Assembly (NCBI GenBank): GCA_964036155.1 | Contig: OZ038423.1 | Coordinates: 61,023,249-61,087,248, forward strand | DNA length: 64,000 nt | Source of the DNA: Diploscapter coronatus | Taxonomy: Eukaryota > Nematoda > Chromadorea > Rhabditida > Rhabditidae | Reading direction: 5' to 3' | Part shown: one piece after another, positions 1-10,900 of the stretch | How the letters are laid out: each line of letters starts with the position of its first letter | Numbering within the stretch: position 1 is the first letter of the stretch | The notes under the pieces: model-generated | Seen by the model: the letters and a program-made list of their open reading frames with translations, nothing else | The model's database searches: none | What the model was told of the DNA's origin: nothing | Made by a program: the position numbers and the translations under genes

Positions 1-520
1 TTCCCAAGTTATGACCCGATTGGTTGCATAGTAATGATTTTATGATTTTTTCTTCAAAAAGGCCTGTTTATAACGGAAATGTTAGTGAAATTTCATTTAA
101 AAATTCACAACCTAAATGTGACAAGTGGTATCCGAGTGAAAGTTACTGGATCTGAAAGGCAATTTATTACTGCATCTTTTGGCATATTACTCATTACCTA
201 GAAAAAGCTGTCTGAGGAGTACCGGACCATCTTTTCAAAAATCGAGATTTTTGCCCCATTTTCCATAGTTAACGAAACGCATAACATTCATCAAGTCGAT
301 ACTCTCTAAACAACTGTTTCTGGGTAATGAGTAGTATATCAAAAGATGCAGTAATAAATTGCCTTTCAGATCCAGTAACTTTCACTCGGATACCACTTGT
401 CACATTTAGGTTGTGAATTTTTAAATGAAATTTCACTAACATTTCCGTTATAAACAGGCCTTTTTGAAGAAAAAATCATAAAATCATTACTATGCAACCA
501 ATCGGGTCATAACTTGGGAA
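1..520. repeat. Large near-perfect inverted repeat (foldback element)
   Basis: Bases 1-204 are the reverse complement of 317-520, with only about four mismatches, all near the inner ends of the arms. The spacer is about 112 bases. The first base of the window is already inside the left arm, so the element may extend further left. The high arm identity suggests a recent foldback or MITE-type insertion, or a recently homogenised palindrome. No open reading frame of note lies inside. It sits just upstream of the visible part of the carboxylesterase, where that gene's missing 5' exons would be expected. Confidence 0.9.
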
Positions 521-908
521 TATAGTAAATCGAATACGAAGAATAATATTCTGAAAATATCAGCTCGATTGGTCACGATCAAGTCGGTAGCCGATCAATT
601 TTCACAAAAACCGTCTATATTTATGTTACAGTCAAAAATCAATATTTCGCAAAAATATTCTAATTAGATAATGATCATCGATCATTATTGCTCCCAATAT
701 AGGTTATTGACACTGCTGATTCCGAATTTGGTAGTGATTTCCCATTATGTCTGCTTCTTATAGGCAATATCGGCGAAAAATGCATCCGTCTATATTTTTG
801 TTACAGTCTGTATATGCAACGAACCTCAAAACTACTTTAATCACAAATTAACTCAAAACTTTTCTTAGGCCTGAAGAATGTTTTAACACATTTCAATACG
901 TATTTCAG
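521..908. other. Non-coding stretch with a short direct repeat
   Basis: I see no exon here, although the first roughly 100 residues of a carboxylesterase should be encoded upstream of 909. A 23-base block beginning CCGTCTATATTT and ending GTTACAGTC occurs at 611-633 and again at 786-808 with one mismatch. It may be the flank or the body of the same mobile element as the palindrome at 1-520. Confidence 0.5.
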
Positions 909-3900
909 TCATCAATTCGAAACCCTCTTCTTCCCGTATTGGTTTTCATTCACGGTGGATCGTTTATTAGTGGATCAGGAAGCGATTGCCTCAATATGAC
1001 TGTGAGTTAAAAGAACATTTTTGAATACATCTACATTTTTGAAATTCGATAATTTCGTTAAAAAAACCCTAACATTTACAAATTCCTAAATACAAATGTC
1101 GATTTGTATGGTCAAGTGAAATTATTCACGAGTTTTTATGATCACAGATTCATTTTTAGACTATAGCTCGGAATTTCCTTAACCGAGGCATCGTTTTTGT
1201 AACGATAAACTATCGCCTCGGAGCATTGGGCTTCTTGGAAAATCAGGAGGATGAACTGACCAACTTCGGAATTTGGGACATGATTATGGCTCTGAAGTGG
1301 ACAAAGCAGAATATTCAGCAGGTTTGTATAGAACGATTTTCAGAAGTTTATACTTTTTTTTTTTTCGAACTTCTCAAAATCTCTCCGTTTCTCATGCTTT
1401 TCTGTCTCTGCTAGCCAAGCGCAAAAACGTATTTCTTTCCACTTATAGCAGTATGGTGTAGTAGATAGCGAGTTAGATTTTGGCCTTTCTTGGCTGATAA
1501 GCGAAAGATTACAAGAAAAAGAGAGCGTAGAGAAGCTAGAAAAATCCAAAAGTGAGAAATTCAGGGTACAGGAAATATTTATTGAATTAGCTGCGCAGGA
1601 TAAGTGCGCTGAATCGGCTTTTTTGATAGCAAAAAGAGCTGCCTTTTGCAACTCCACTTTCCCACATTTTATTTTCGACGATTTTTTGTAATTTTCAGAA
1701 AATTTAACAGAAATGTTTCATTCAGTTTGGCGGCAATTCTTCCCAGATAACGATAATGGGACAGTCTTCGGGAGCTGCAGCCACAAGTTTACTGGCTCTA
1801 ATCGACCAGACTAAAGGTCATTTATGAGGCTTTTTAAGCAACTTTTATCTTACTGAATAAGTAAATCCATCATCTGCATGCTATTGGATCTTATTCTATT
1901 CCAAATTCTTACAATCATTATTTAAAGCAGCAGATCTAAAAAGGATTCAATTTTCTCAAACGAATGATGCTTCTAGATTTGGTAAGTCGGGCGATAATAG
2001 TGAGTGGATCGTTTCACGCAACCTGGTCATCACTCCGAGTGGGCGAATATGGACTCACCTCGAGTAGTCTCGTCGAATATTTGAGGTTTGAATTTACGTG
2101 TTCGTGCAAAAATTAATGAAATTCTTTCTAAATTCAAGGGGAATATCAAAGCTTAGGCTATGAAAATTGACAATCTGGGAAAAAAGACGACAAGACATAC
2201 GAAATAGTGTAGGGCATAGTAGAGAAAAAATCTTGTATGCTCCTTTTCTAACGCTATTTCGTCTTGCTGTCTTACTTTGCATGTTGCCTAAAATGGAACA
2301 TTTTTTAGAAAAATGTTTTTTAAAAAATGTAAAAACTGGAAGAAAACTCATATTTTGAATGTGTGTTATTATTATTTTGTGCTTAAAATAAAATATTTCG
2401 AATTATTGCAGCAATCTCGACATATATTCAATGAGTGGGAAATGCTTCATTCTTTCTTTTCTTAATTTTGCAACGAGAGAAATAGTTTTCATTAATGAGA
2501 ACTGATAACTACTATTTCAGATATTTTTGACCTCAGTAAATTTTGATAAATTTAGGAACATATTCAAATCGAAATCTTTATATTCCCATAGTAAGGATAT
2601 ATACGTCGATTTCTACTGCGAATATAGTGTCGTAGAAAAGTAAGCAAGATTAATTGTAAATTCAATATCTTCATGAAAAATAGTGAAAAGATACAATGGG
2701 ATATCGTTTAGATGCAAGGCGTTTTCTGACTACAAAAATGAAAGTGAATGTCAAATTTTCGCGGACTGTTTGACAGTAAGATCAATTGATTGATTTATTC
2801 TCTCGAATAAACGGGTTTCAGAATAATTCGACAAACAGAAAGGATGCTTTCGAATGTATCAGAAAATATGCCAGCTTTCATGATGGAGGTTTTCAAAACA
2901 TATTCCTCATGGTAGGCAATTTCATTCAAATTTTGCTATTAAGCTGATCAGAAAGTCCATGCAGAATTTTGGTTTATCCAAATTTCTAAGAATTTGTCAG
3001 GTATCTTGTCTAGCGAATATGGTATGTGAATAAGGTGAAAATCATGCAAATCAAACAATACATATTCAATTTATCATTTGATGAACTATTATAAATATTC
3101 GTAAAATTGTCAGAAGATGTACGATCAATCACTACAAGAACTTTCAGAACGATCCAATAAACTCATCTCAGATAAATTTAGCTCGATTCGCCAAAAGTTG
3201 TCTATGATAAAGATCTCGTAAAATTGTCGCATGAAGAACTTGTAAATAAAGCAAGAATGCCCATTATGATTGGTGTGATGGGCTATGAAGAGGGGAGGCG
3301 AAGACATCGTAAGTCATCATTTAGTTTGTCGCTGAGAAAAAACAAACAAAAATTATATTTAATATAAAAATATTGAAAATATCAGTTTTATTATCACAAT
3401 ATCAAATGCTGTAAAGAAATGTTAATCACTGGTAAAATTACGACTCTAGATAGCGTTTATTATTTGAAACCAAATGGAACTGCTACGGAAGAACGAATAA
3501 AACAATTAGTGGAAGCGAGCCTTGAAATGACCATCAACCATTTCAATTTGGAAAATTTTAACACTAAGATACGATATATCGCTGATGAAATCTATTCACG
3601 GTCAGTAAGCAGTCTATGAGACATTTGCCCTTTTCATACAGTAGTGAGCAAGAAGTTAGGAAAAACGCGATTATTAGTGGAATAATGAGCCATCTTCTAT
3701 CATGGATAATTATGAAATTTTGTAAACATGCCAAATTCTCTAAGACTTACCAATTTGCCTAACTTTGGCATTATTCATGAAAGACAAATAATTTTATATA
3801 GACTTTCTAAATCCTGTGCTTGTTTTCAAGCCTTCGCTCGTTACTCTAAATCTTATCATATTAAAAAATTGTAAATTTCATCCATTTGTAAAATTTATCA

Positions 3901-5476
3901 ACCCTAAAAATAAGATAAGTTAGGGTAGGAGTGTGAGTTGGGTAGGCCCTATGTTGTTTATAAGTTATCTACTCATCGAGTAAGGTGTTTGGACAGCTCA
4001 ATTTATTCGATTTTATCCTTATCTATCCTATTTTCAAAACTGGGTGAAGTTTGTAAGAAACCATATTAAAATGTTTAGATATTTCAATTCATCTGGTTCC
4101 GAAGAATTCACTACCAAGGAAGTTATCGATAAAATGAGCAGGGTAATCAGTCCTAAATTATTTCCTCATCTAATCTTTTCTTTAAATTTGCAGATAGAAT
4201 CCGAGCTTTTATTCAATCTTGCCTGTCAGTCCGAAATCGATGTCTATACTTCGAAGGACCTGCCAGTTTATGCATTTTCATTCGACTATGCTTCCAGAGG
4301 GAAAATCAATTTTCAGGTGAATAGCAATTATAAAAATGATTTATTTTTTCCCGATATTATATACAATATCGAATAAGAATCCAATTTTATGATATAAAAT
4401 TCGAATAACGACCATTTTTCTTGCACTTCGCCCTCCTACACTTATTTTCAATAATTTATCTTTCGAAATAACTTCGCGTATTCCGACACTGAAATCAAAA
4501 AATTAAAAATAAACTCAGGTAATTTTAATCATGAAATATATATTGTATCTGAATTCGGAAGGCTTTAAAAATAATTGAACTCATTATCGATAAAAATAGT
4601 CAATTTTAGGCTAAATTGGATGACGAAATGAGAAACATGTCATTTCCTTATTCTGAAGATAAAGGTGAGTCATTCAAAACAATTTAAATCAATATTTAAA
4701 AAAATAAAACGATGATTAGTATTTAGATATAAACTATCCTTTTCATGGGTTTGATTTACTCTACAGTCTATGTGATGGAAATTGGTATATTCATTTTTTC
4801 TTGATACTAAACTAGAAAATTTTTATAATTTCAAGTCAAGGAACTTCAATTGAGCCATTTGATGAAAACGATTACAAAATGGCACAATTTTGGAGTGAAT
4901 CTATTACGAATTTCGTGAAGAATGCTAATCCATCGTCAGAAAAGTGGGTCTTTCTTCTAATTAAGATTGTCGCAAATTAAAGTATGAAACGAAGTTAAAT
5001 AAATTTTAGCTTCGAATGGCCACAATATAAAAGGGATTCAAAGAGATTTGCTACCATCGATTTGCCACCAAAGTGAGTTTCAAAATTTGTTAAATATTGC
5101 GAATGAAACTTCGAACTATTTCTCTATGCCGATCATTTGAGACAAAAATTGCATTTTTAATATTTTTACATTTCAAATCGTTTTTTAATCTAATTGACGA
5201 TAAAGCAAAGATTGAAGATACGACTTTTGACAACTATTTGAAATTACGCAATGTGTATTTCGCGTTTGCAATTTTGTTTATCAGTTATTTTCTCTAAATT
5301 TATCGGTCTTTAAAAAAACAAGCATAATTCATAAAATGTTAAGGATTTCTGAAGGCAACTTGTATGACTCGAGATCTTCGTTTTGGCATCCACTTATCAG
5401 CGAATTTATCTCTACTTATGACTTGATAAATCATCTCTACCATATAATGGATTACCTCAGCCGTAAAATTCTGTAG
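909..5476 (+). CDS. Type-B carboxylesterase (alpha/beta hydrolase), 5' partial, one frame break
   Basis: Hydrolyses carboxylic esters; nematode members are usually gut or secreted enzymes. Exons as I read them: 909-1001, 1160-1321, 1726-1816, 1944-2085, 2556-2639, 2712-2775, 2822-2911, 3182-3308, 3417-3604, 4050-4142, 4194-4316, 4610-4664, 4727-4785, 4836-4943, 5010-5072, 5344-5476; about 557 residues. Family marks in order: LPVLVFIHGGSF (oxyanion hole), FVTINYRLGALGF, nucleophile elbow GQSSGAA (Ser at about 1759), VSRAIIVSGS, acid region MGYEEG, His region FHGFDLLYS, C-terminal SSFWHPL. Elbow residues differ from the usual GESAG. Exon 4727-4785 keeps its reading frame only if one T of the run 4740-4744 is removed; neighbouring exon phases agree with this. 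So either a sequence error or a disabling mutation. The N-terminal exons are absent. Poly(A) signal AATAAA at 5555. Confidence 0.85.
2184..2273. repeat. Small foldback element in a carboxylesterase intron
   Basis: The left arm at 2184-2211 (AAGACGACAAGAC then GAAATAGTGT) pairs with the right arm at 2250-2273 (CGCTATTTCGTCTTGCTGTC), apart from a 4-base bulge and a few mismatches. The GAAATAGTG core matches the dispersed repeat family described for 13-44 kb. Confidence 0.6.
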
Positions 5477-5972
5477 TCACCTTTGTTTTTTTAGTTTCAA
5501 TTTTCATTAGAAATTTTCACACCAATTATACAAATCAACTATGGAGATTTAAAAAATAAAATCTATTTTCAATTTCGATTTCGAAAACTAGTCCAAATTA
5601 GCATAAAATCGATTTTTTTAGATTTTCACCCAAAATTATGTATAACATGCCGGAGTAAAAATGTATTCCTGGGGCGTGTAATCAAACTGAGTGCGGAGTA
5701 TCAACAATAACTTCGCAAGAAATCGATTAACTATTTCTGCTATATATTTTGAAAAATTTACTTTGAAATTACAATAAAATAAATATTGGATTTGGTTACA
5801 GAATTTTTGAAACAAAATATTTCAAGAATATTTATTTCAGTTACAATTATCCCTGATCACTTTTGAATGTCTTCGAGAGTTGTCTGTATCATGTGCATTA
5901 AAATTAAACTATTGTTTCACATTTTATTTAATCAAATTTCTATATTAAATCTGAGATTATTATAATCAAGCT
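5477..5972. other. Gap between two converging genes
   Basis: This holds the 3' ends of the carboxylesterase (plus) and the kelch gene (minus). AATAAA at 5555-5560 would serve the carboxylesterase. I see no other structure in this AT-rich stretch. Confidence 0.5.
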
Positions 5973-6964
5973 TTATTTTATGTTAATTTCTCCGACTTCT
6001 CGCCATTTATTCGTTTGTGGATCGTATTCCTCGATGAAATTGCAAAAACTTCCATGAAAAAATCTGTGAAATCCAAGTTAACAAATATTTCGTATAAAGA
6101 TATGCAAAATCTCAGCTCACCCTCCGATTGCATACAATTTCCCATTAGCGACAATGAGCGAATGATTATGTCTTTCATAATTCATATCAGCTATTTGAGA
6201 AATTCGACTGTCAACTGGAGCTGAGGGATCGAAACACAAACAGGGTTTTAATACATTACCACCCCTAAATATATGATACATTATTTATCGTACAAAATTA
6301 ACGACTTTGATCCTCCAGTTATAAAAATTTTTCCATTTAACAATGCAACTCCAAGGTGATATCGTTCGTCTTGAAGCTCTCCGATTCTAATCCCTTCCCG
6401 TTCATCGTCTGATAATCGATATATTTTTTTATTATCACTTTGATCAATAACTGAATATCCATAGTTACAATAATGAATATGTTATAATGTGACCATATAA
6501 AATGTCATCGCATGCTATTGTTCGAACAGAACTAGTTGGACGAGGAAAAGCAGGTCCTGTTTGCCATTTTCCATTTATTAGAACCTGAATGAATCATTTC
6601 ATGAACTTTCATTCGATCTTCTTACATCAACTCGATTCGTATTTTTTCTTGTTTCAGGATTCTCTCCACCCAAATAGTAAAATTTTCCTTTGAAATAAGC
6701 GACAGATGCCCATTTACGCCATTCAGGAGGATCTGGACCTGTAAAATTCTTTGAATCGATCATTCGTGGATTTTTTAATAAGACCTATTGAAACTTGTCG
6801 AGTATTCAAGTCAAATATTTCAAATGACCTTTTCCATGGATTAATTCCAAAAATCTGAAATTTAAGAAATTATTCAAAATAACGAACATAAGAATTTACT
6901 TTGTTCTGTGTAGTTGCTACTTGATATGGCAAATAACAATTGTGGAATTTTGCAATCTCTTCGA
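5973..6964 (-). CDS. Kelch-repeat protein, 5' end not found
   Basis: Minus-strand exons, in order of translation: 6964-about 6900, 6854-6785, 6738-6626, 6584-6494, 6450-6306, 6264-6121, 6063-5973. The later exons join in phase, and two introns are only about 43 bases. Kelch signatures repeat through the product: KWASVAYFKGKFYYLGG, DDILYVIDQ, HLGVALLNGKIFITGG, HNHSLIVANGKLYAIGG and a final IEEYDPQTNKWREVG, so about five blades. Kelch blades form a beta-propeller for protein binding, usually in BTB-kelch substrate adaptors of Cullin-3 ligases. No BTB or BACK domain is visible between here and 7961, and the first listed exon is weak. It may be a short kelch protein, a gene whose 5' part I missed, or a fragment. 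It converges on the carboxylesterase. Confidence 0.75.
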
Positions 6965-6969
6965 CTGAA

Positions 6970-7960
6970 CGGGTATATGAATTGAACAAGCCTATTCTTC
7001 TTTCATATGTATCATTATTATTTCAATAACAAACTAAATTATCACAAATCGTTTCAAAGCCTCTTACTTAGCTTTCAACATAATTTCTTACGATAGAAAA
7101 AAATTACCATTATCCCAAAAAACTTGAATTATTAGGCCCTATTCTTCTAAGGATAAATGTTTGTATTGTGTAGCCTTTATCTTTTTCAATTTAGTGAAAG
7201 TTAAAAATTGCCATAAGTTGCGTGCAGAACACTAAAACGCGTCTTTCGTGAATTGAAGAAAACTATTCAAAATAGTCTTTATTATCATTCTGTACCCATC
7301 ATCATGTTTAAACTTAAAAATTTCAGCAGAATTCAGGAAACGAAATACGAGGTCATGGCTTGAAATTAAAGATTGCGGGAAAATGGTTGAAGTTTCGAAA
7401 GTTGAATTTCCAAACTTCGAAAAAAAAAACTTTAAATTCGAAAATTAACTTCCAGCAACTTCTAACTTTCAAGATTATGCAGAATTGTGAAGCGAAAGCG
7501 CGAATTTCAAAAAAGAATCTCAGCAAAATATGAGGCTTGTCAAAAATTGTTCAAAATCGATAAATTTAAAAATCCAAGTGAAATTTGCTGCACGAAACTG
7601 GTATCAAAACGATATGTTCAGACCAGGCTTTTACCTAGGGAGAAAGTTACCTAAAATACGAGTTCTAGAAGGAACAAAACGATTTTTGTGAAAAATTGAA
7701 TATGAAACAAAGCCCGTTTTAAAATGAAAGTTTGAAAATTGCAGATTTCAGAGAAATAAAAAATATACAAAACACGATAAGTTTACCCGTTTTCGCATAG
7801 CACCAGTACGAATTTTGACAATTTGATTTTTCTCTAGAAGGAAAAAGTTAGTTCGAAAAATCTTTCAAATATTCCTGAACTAGCCCTTCCTTCTAAAAAA
7901 TGTTCTTGCTAACCTTTTCCTCGAAAGTTCAAGGAATGAAAAAAATAAACTTTAGGGAAA
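6970..7960. other. Non-coding stretch between kelch gene and ephrin 3' end
   Basis: I read both strands for BTB-domain exons or other coding signal and found none. The sequence is AT-rich with A/T runs. It probably holds the ephrin 3' UTR (minus strand) and the kelch promoter. Confidence 0.4.
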
Positions 7961-10900
7961 TCACAAAATCGTCGTCAGAATGAGCATCAGAAGACTGGTG
8001 ATGGCGAGAGAAAATAGGGAGCTTTGACTGGGCGGAGAAAAATCAGCGGAGTATCGATAGGATCTGGCTGAAAATAAAAAAATCTTGTTTGGTAAATCGA
8101 GATTTTAGGCAATTTTAGATAAATTTTCTGTAAGTTTAAACGGAATCTTCTGTGATAGTAAAAATTGTGATAATTGCAAGAAAACTTCCTTCCCAAATAT
8201 TAATTTTGTGAGGTTTATAGAATTTTTTCAGAAAATTCAACATTTTTGTAACATTTGGGGTTTTTGATAGAAATCCAGCTCCTTACGAGTCTCCTCATGG
8301 ACGATGTAGTCCGGTTCGTTGGCCGTCTTATCCACTGCGCTGTCCGCGATTTTGTCGACGTTCGCCAGAGAGGTTCTTCTCACGTTGTCCAACGATCGCT
8401 GTTTCCCTTCGGTGTCCCACAGCTCGTCGGTCACCTGGAATTTTTATTTAGAAAATATGTCAGCCGATTTCCCAATGCTAGCTTTTATTACGTAATGATC
8501 AAATTCAGATTACCAATATGAATCCTTACTGATCGTTTTTTCGGAATTTCTTACGATTTTTATTCCAATTTTTTCAAACCTTAACGAACTTCATTCAATT
8601 TTAGTAGGGATTATTTGTAATTTTGTAATGCGCGGTCCAAGAATTATTTCAATTGAATGTGATTTAGAAAATACTCCTTTTGCCATATTCTGAAACGTAC
8701 CATATTGAATTTCCTCGCGCCGTCGTCCCCCCACTTGCCGGATGGATCTTTGCCGTCTTGTTGATTGTGGAACGTGCCGGTTTTACCCTGAAAAATAGCG
8801 TAAATTAAAAAGATATATTAGAAATTATAGCATAATTTAGGGAAAAATACTAACTATTTGCCTAGTTGTAAGAATAGGATTAAAGATTAGCATATTTTCT
8901 ACCTGCTTAGCTAACTTGGCGACTTCGTCGAATTGATGCGGTCCGACGCCGGCCGACGGGGGAATTATCGCGTAGGCCTGTGGGTTCTCCGGCGAATGAG
9001 TCGCAGAGGCGCGGGTCCGGAAACGGGGCGAGGAGGCTGAAAATGATTTTGATAAAATTCCCCCAAATTAAGCGTACAAATATATTGTAGTTAGTCAAAT
9101 TGAATTTTTTAGATTATCAAAGCTAGTTAGCCTATCGATTTTCAAGGATAATTGTTTTGGAAGGGAAAATTCCGTAGGGCTTTATATTTTTGCTTGAGAT
9201 TTAGGGCTATCGATGAAAATGCCTACCCTGATAATAGTCAAGTGGATCATAATCAGCTCTCGACTTGAAACTGTCGACGTCATCCATAAGGGGGCCATCA
9301 GCAGTGGACTCCTGAAAAGTCTCATGTTTTTTTTTCATTTTCAAATAAAATAAGTTTCAGAAATTCAATATAAAAATTGAAGGTTTAGAATTTCAAATCG
9401 AACATGCAATCGTTTACAGTCCATTGAATGTTTTATTTTTTTATCCAATGCAAGTCCATATGTTTCAGAAGTTTCATATAAAAACTCGAGCAAAGACATT
9501 CTGATCAGTTTTTCATCTTGTTGTCATTATAAAGAGATTTTTTTTCTTGTGAACCAGTAAAAATTACCGTACCTTATCAGCGACTCTCAGCTCGACGCGC
9601 ATGTTTTCCGATTCACAAAGTCCCCTTGATTTCGAGTTCAGACCTTCGGGCGAGCCTTTGGACGTGGCTACAAGATGAAATTTGAAAAATAATATTTTAT
9701 CTACGTTTCTCAATTTCTATTTTAGCATAAGATATATCAGTGATGAAATCTTCATTATCAAGATATAGAAAACAAACATCTGATAAGGTATAATTTTCTT
9801 TAGGTAATCAAAAAAGTCGCTTACTGATATAGAAATATCGCTCTCCGGGGAAGAAGACGGGTCCATCGGGGAGGGGGTTGATTTTTCGAATGCCGAAGTT
9901 GGCGGTTTTCGCTTCGCCCTGCGTCATCTCGTCGCACCGCAGTATTTCTTGAGACTGCGTCTCTAGCAGACAATCCCCAAAAGCCAAATCGCCGACCTGA
10001 ACAAGTTGAACAATTGGATTATTTATTCTTCGCTCTTTCTTGATGATAGATGATACTTGAAAGTTTTGAGTTTGAAAAAATACATGTCACACGTTTCACA
10101 ACGCTAAAAAACGAAATGAAAACTGTATTGTGCACTAATGTTGCTGTCGTCATATGTATACAGTGTAAATCATAAAAAGTCATACTTCGTGAAAAAGTAT
10201 GTTTCAAAAAATGTTAGCTCAAGTTTGATAATTCAATGAATCGTTCTGCGAGTATTTCTTGAAAGATGATAATTCGAAAAACTAAAACAATTCTCAAGTT
10301 TAGAAGCAGGAAATTCATTTATTTAGAAACAAAATTACCGTACCTTGTAAACAATGAAAACAACGCCGTCTTTATCCGAGGCATCCCTTTTCGGACAGAC
10401 GAACCGAATCTGGTCGCCAATTTGGGCCGTGATTTGTGGGGTCGTGTGCATGTGGAAGCTGGAAAAAATTAAGTTATTTTTAAGGATTTGAAAATCTATT
10501 GATTTTTAAAATTATCAAATTTTCTCGTTTTTCATAACTTTCTTCTTTACAGAAAAAGATAAATTTCTGATTTTATTCACTTCTACAGAAATTTTTATGG
10601 GATTTTTTTTGTAATTTTTTCTATGTTATTTTCTTCGTTTCCAAAATATTTCGCCATGTTTTCGTAGCGGAAATCGCATTATTCTATTATTCTGCGCTAA
10701 TTTTCCAAAGATACCCCCTCGCATTACGTAAGCCTTCAAGCGCGAAGGGCGCCTGTACAAAAGCCGCGCACAAGAAACTCCTCTCCATTAAATCTCTGAT
10801 TTTTTTTCTTTTCCTCTCGAAATTCCATACTATTCTCGTTTTCTTCTTCTTTTTCCCTCGAAAAATTTTGCATTATTTCATCCCTTCCTTTTCCGGTCAC

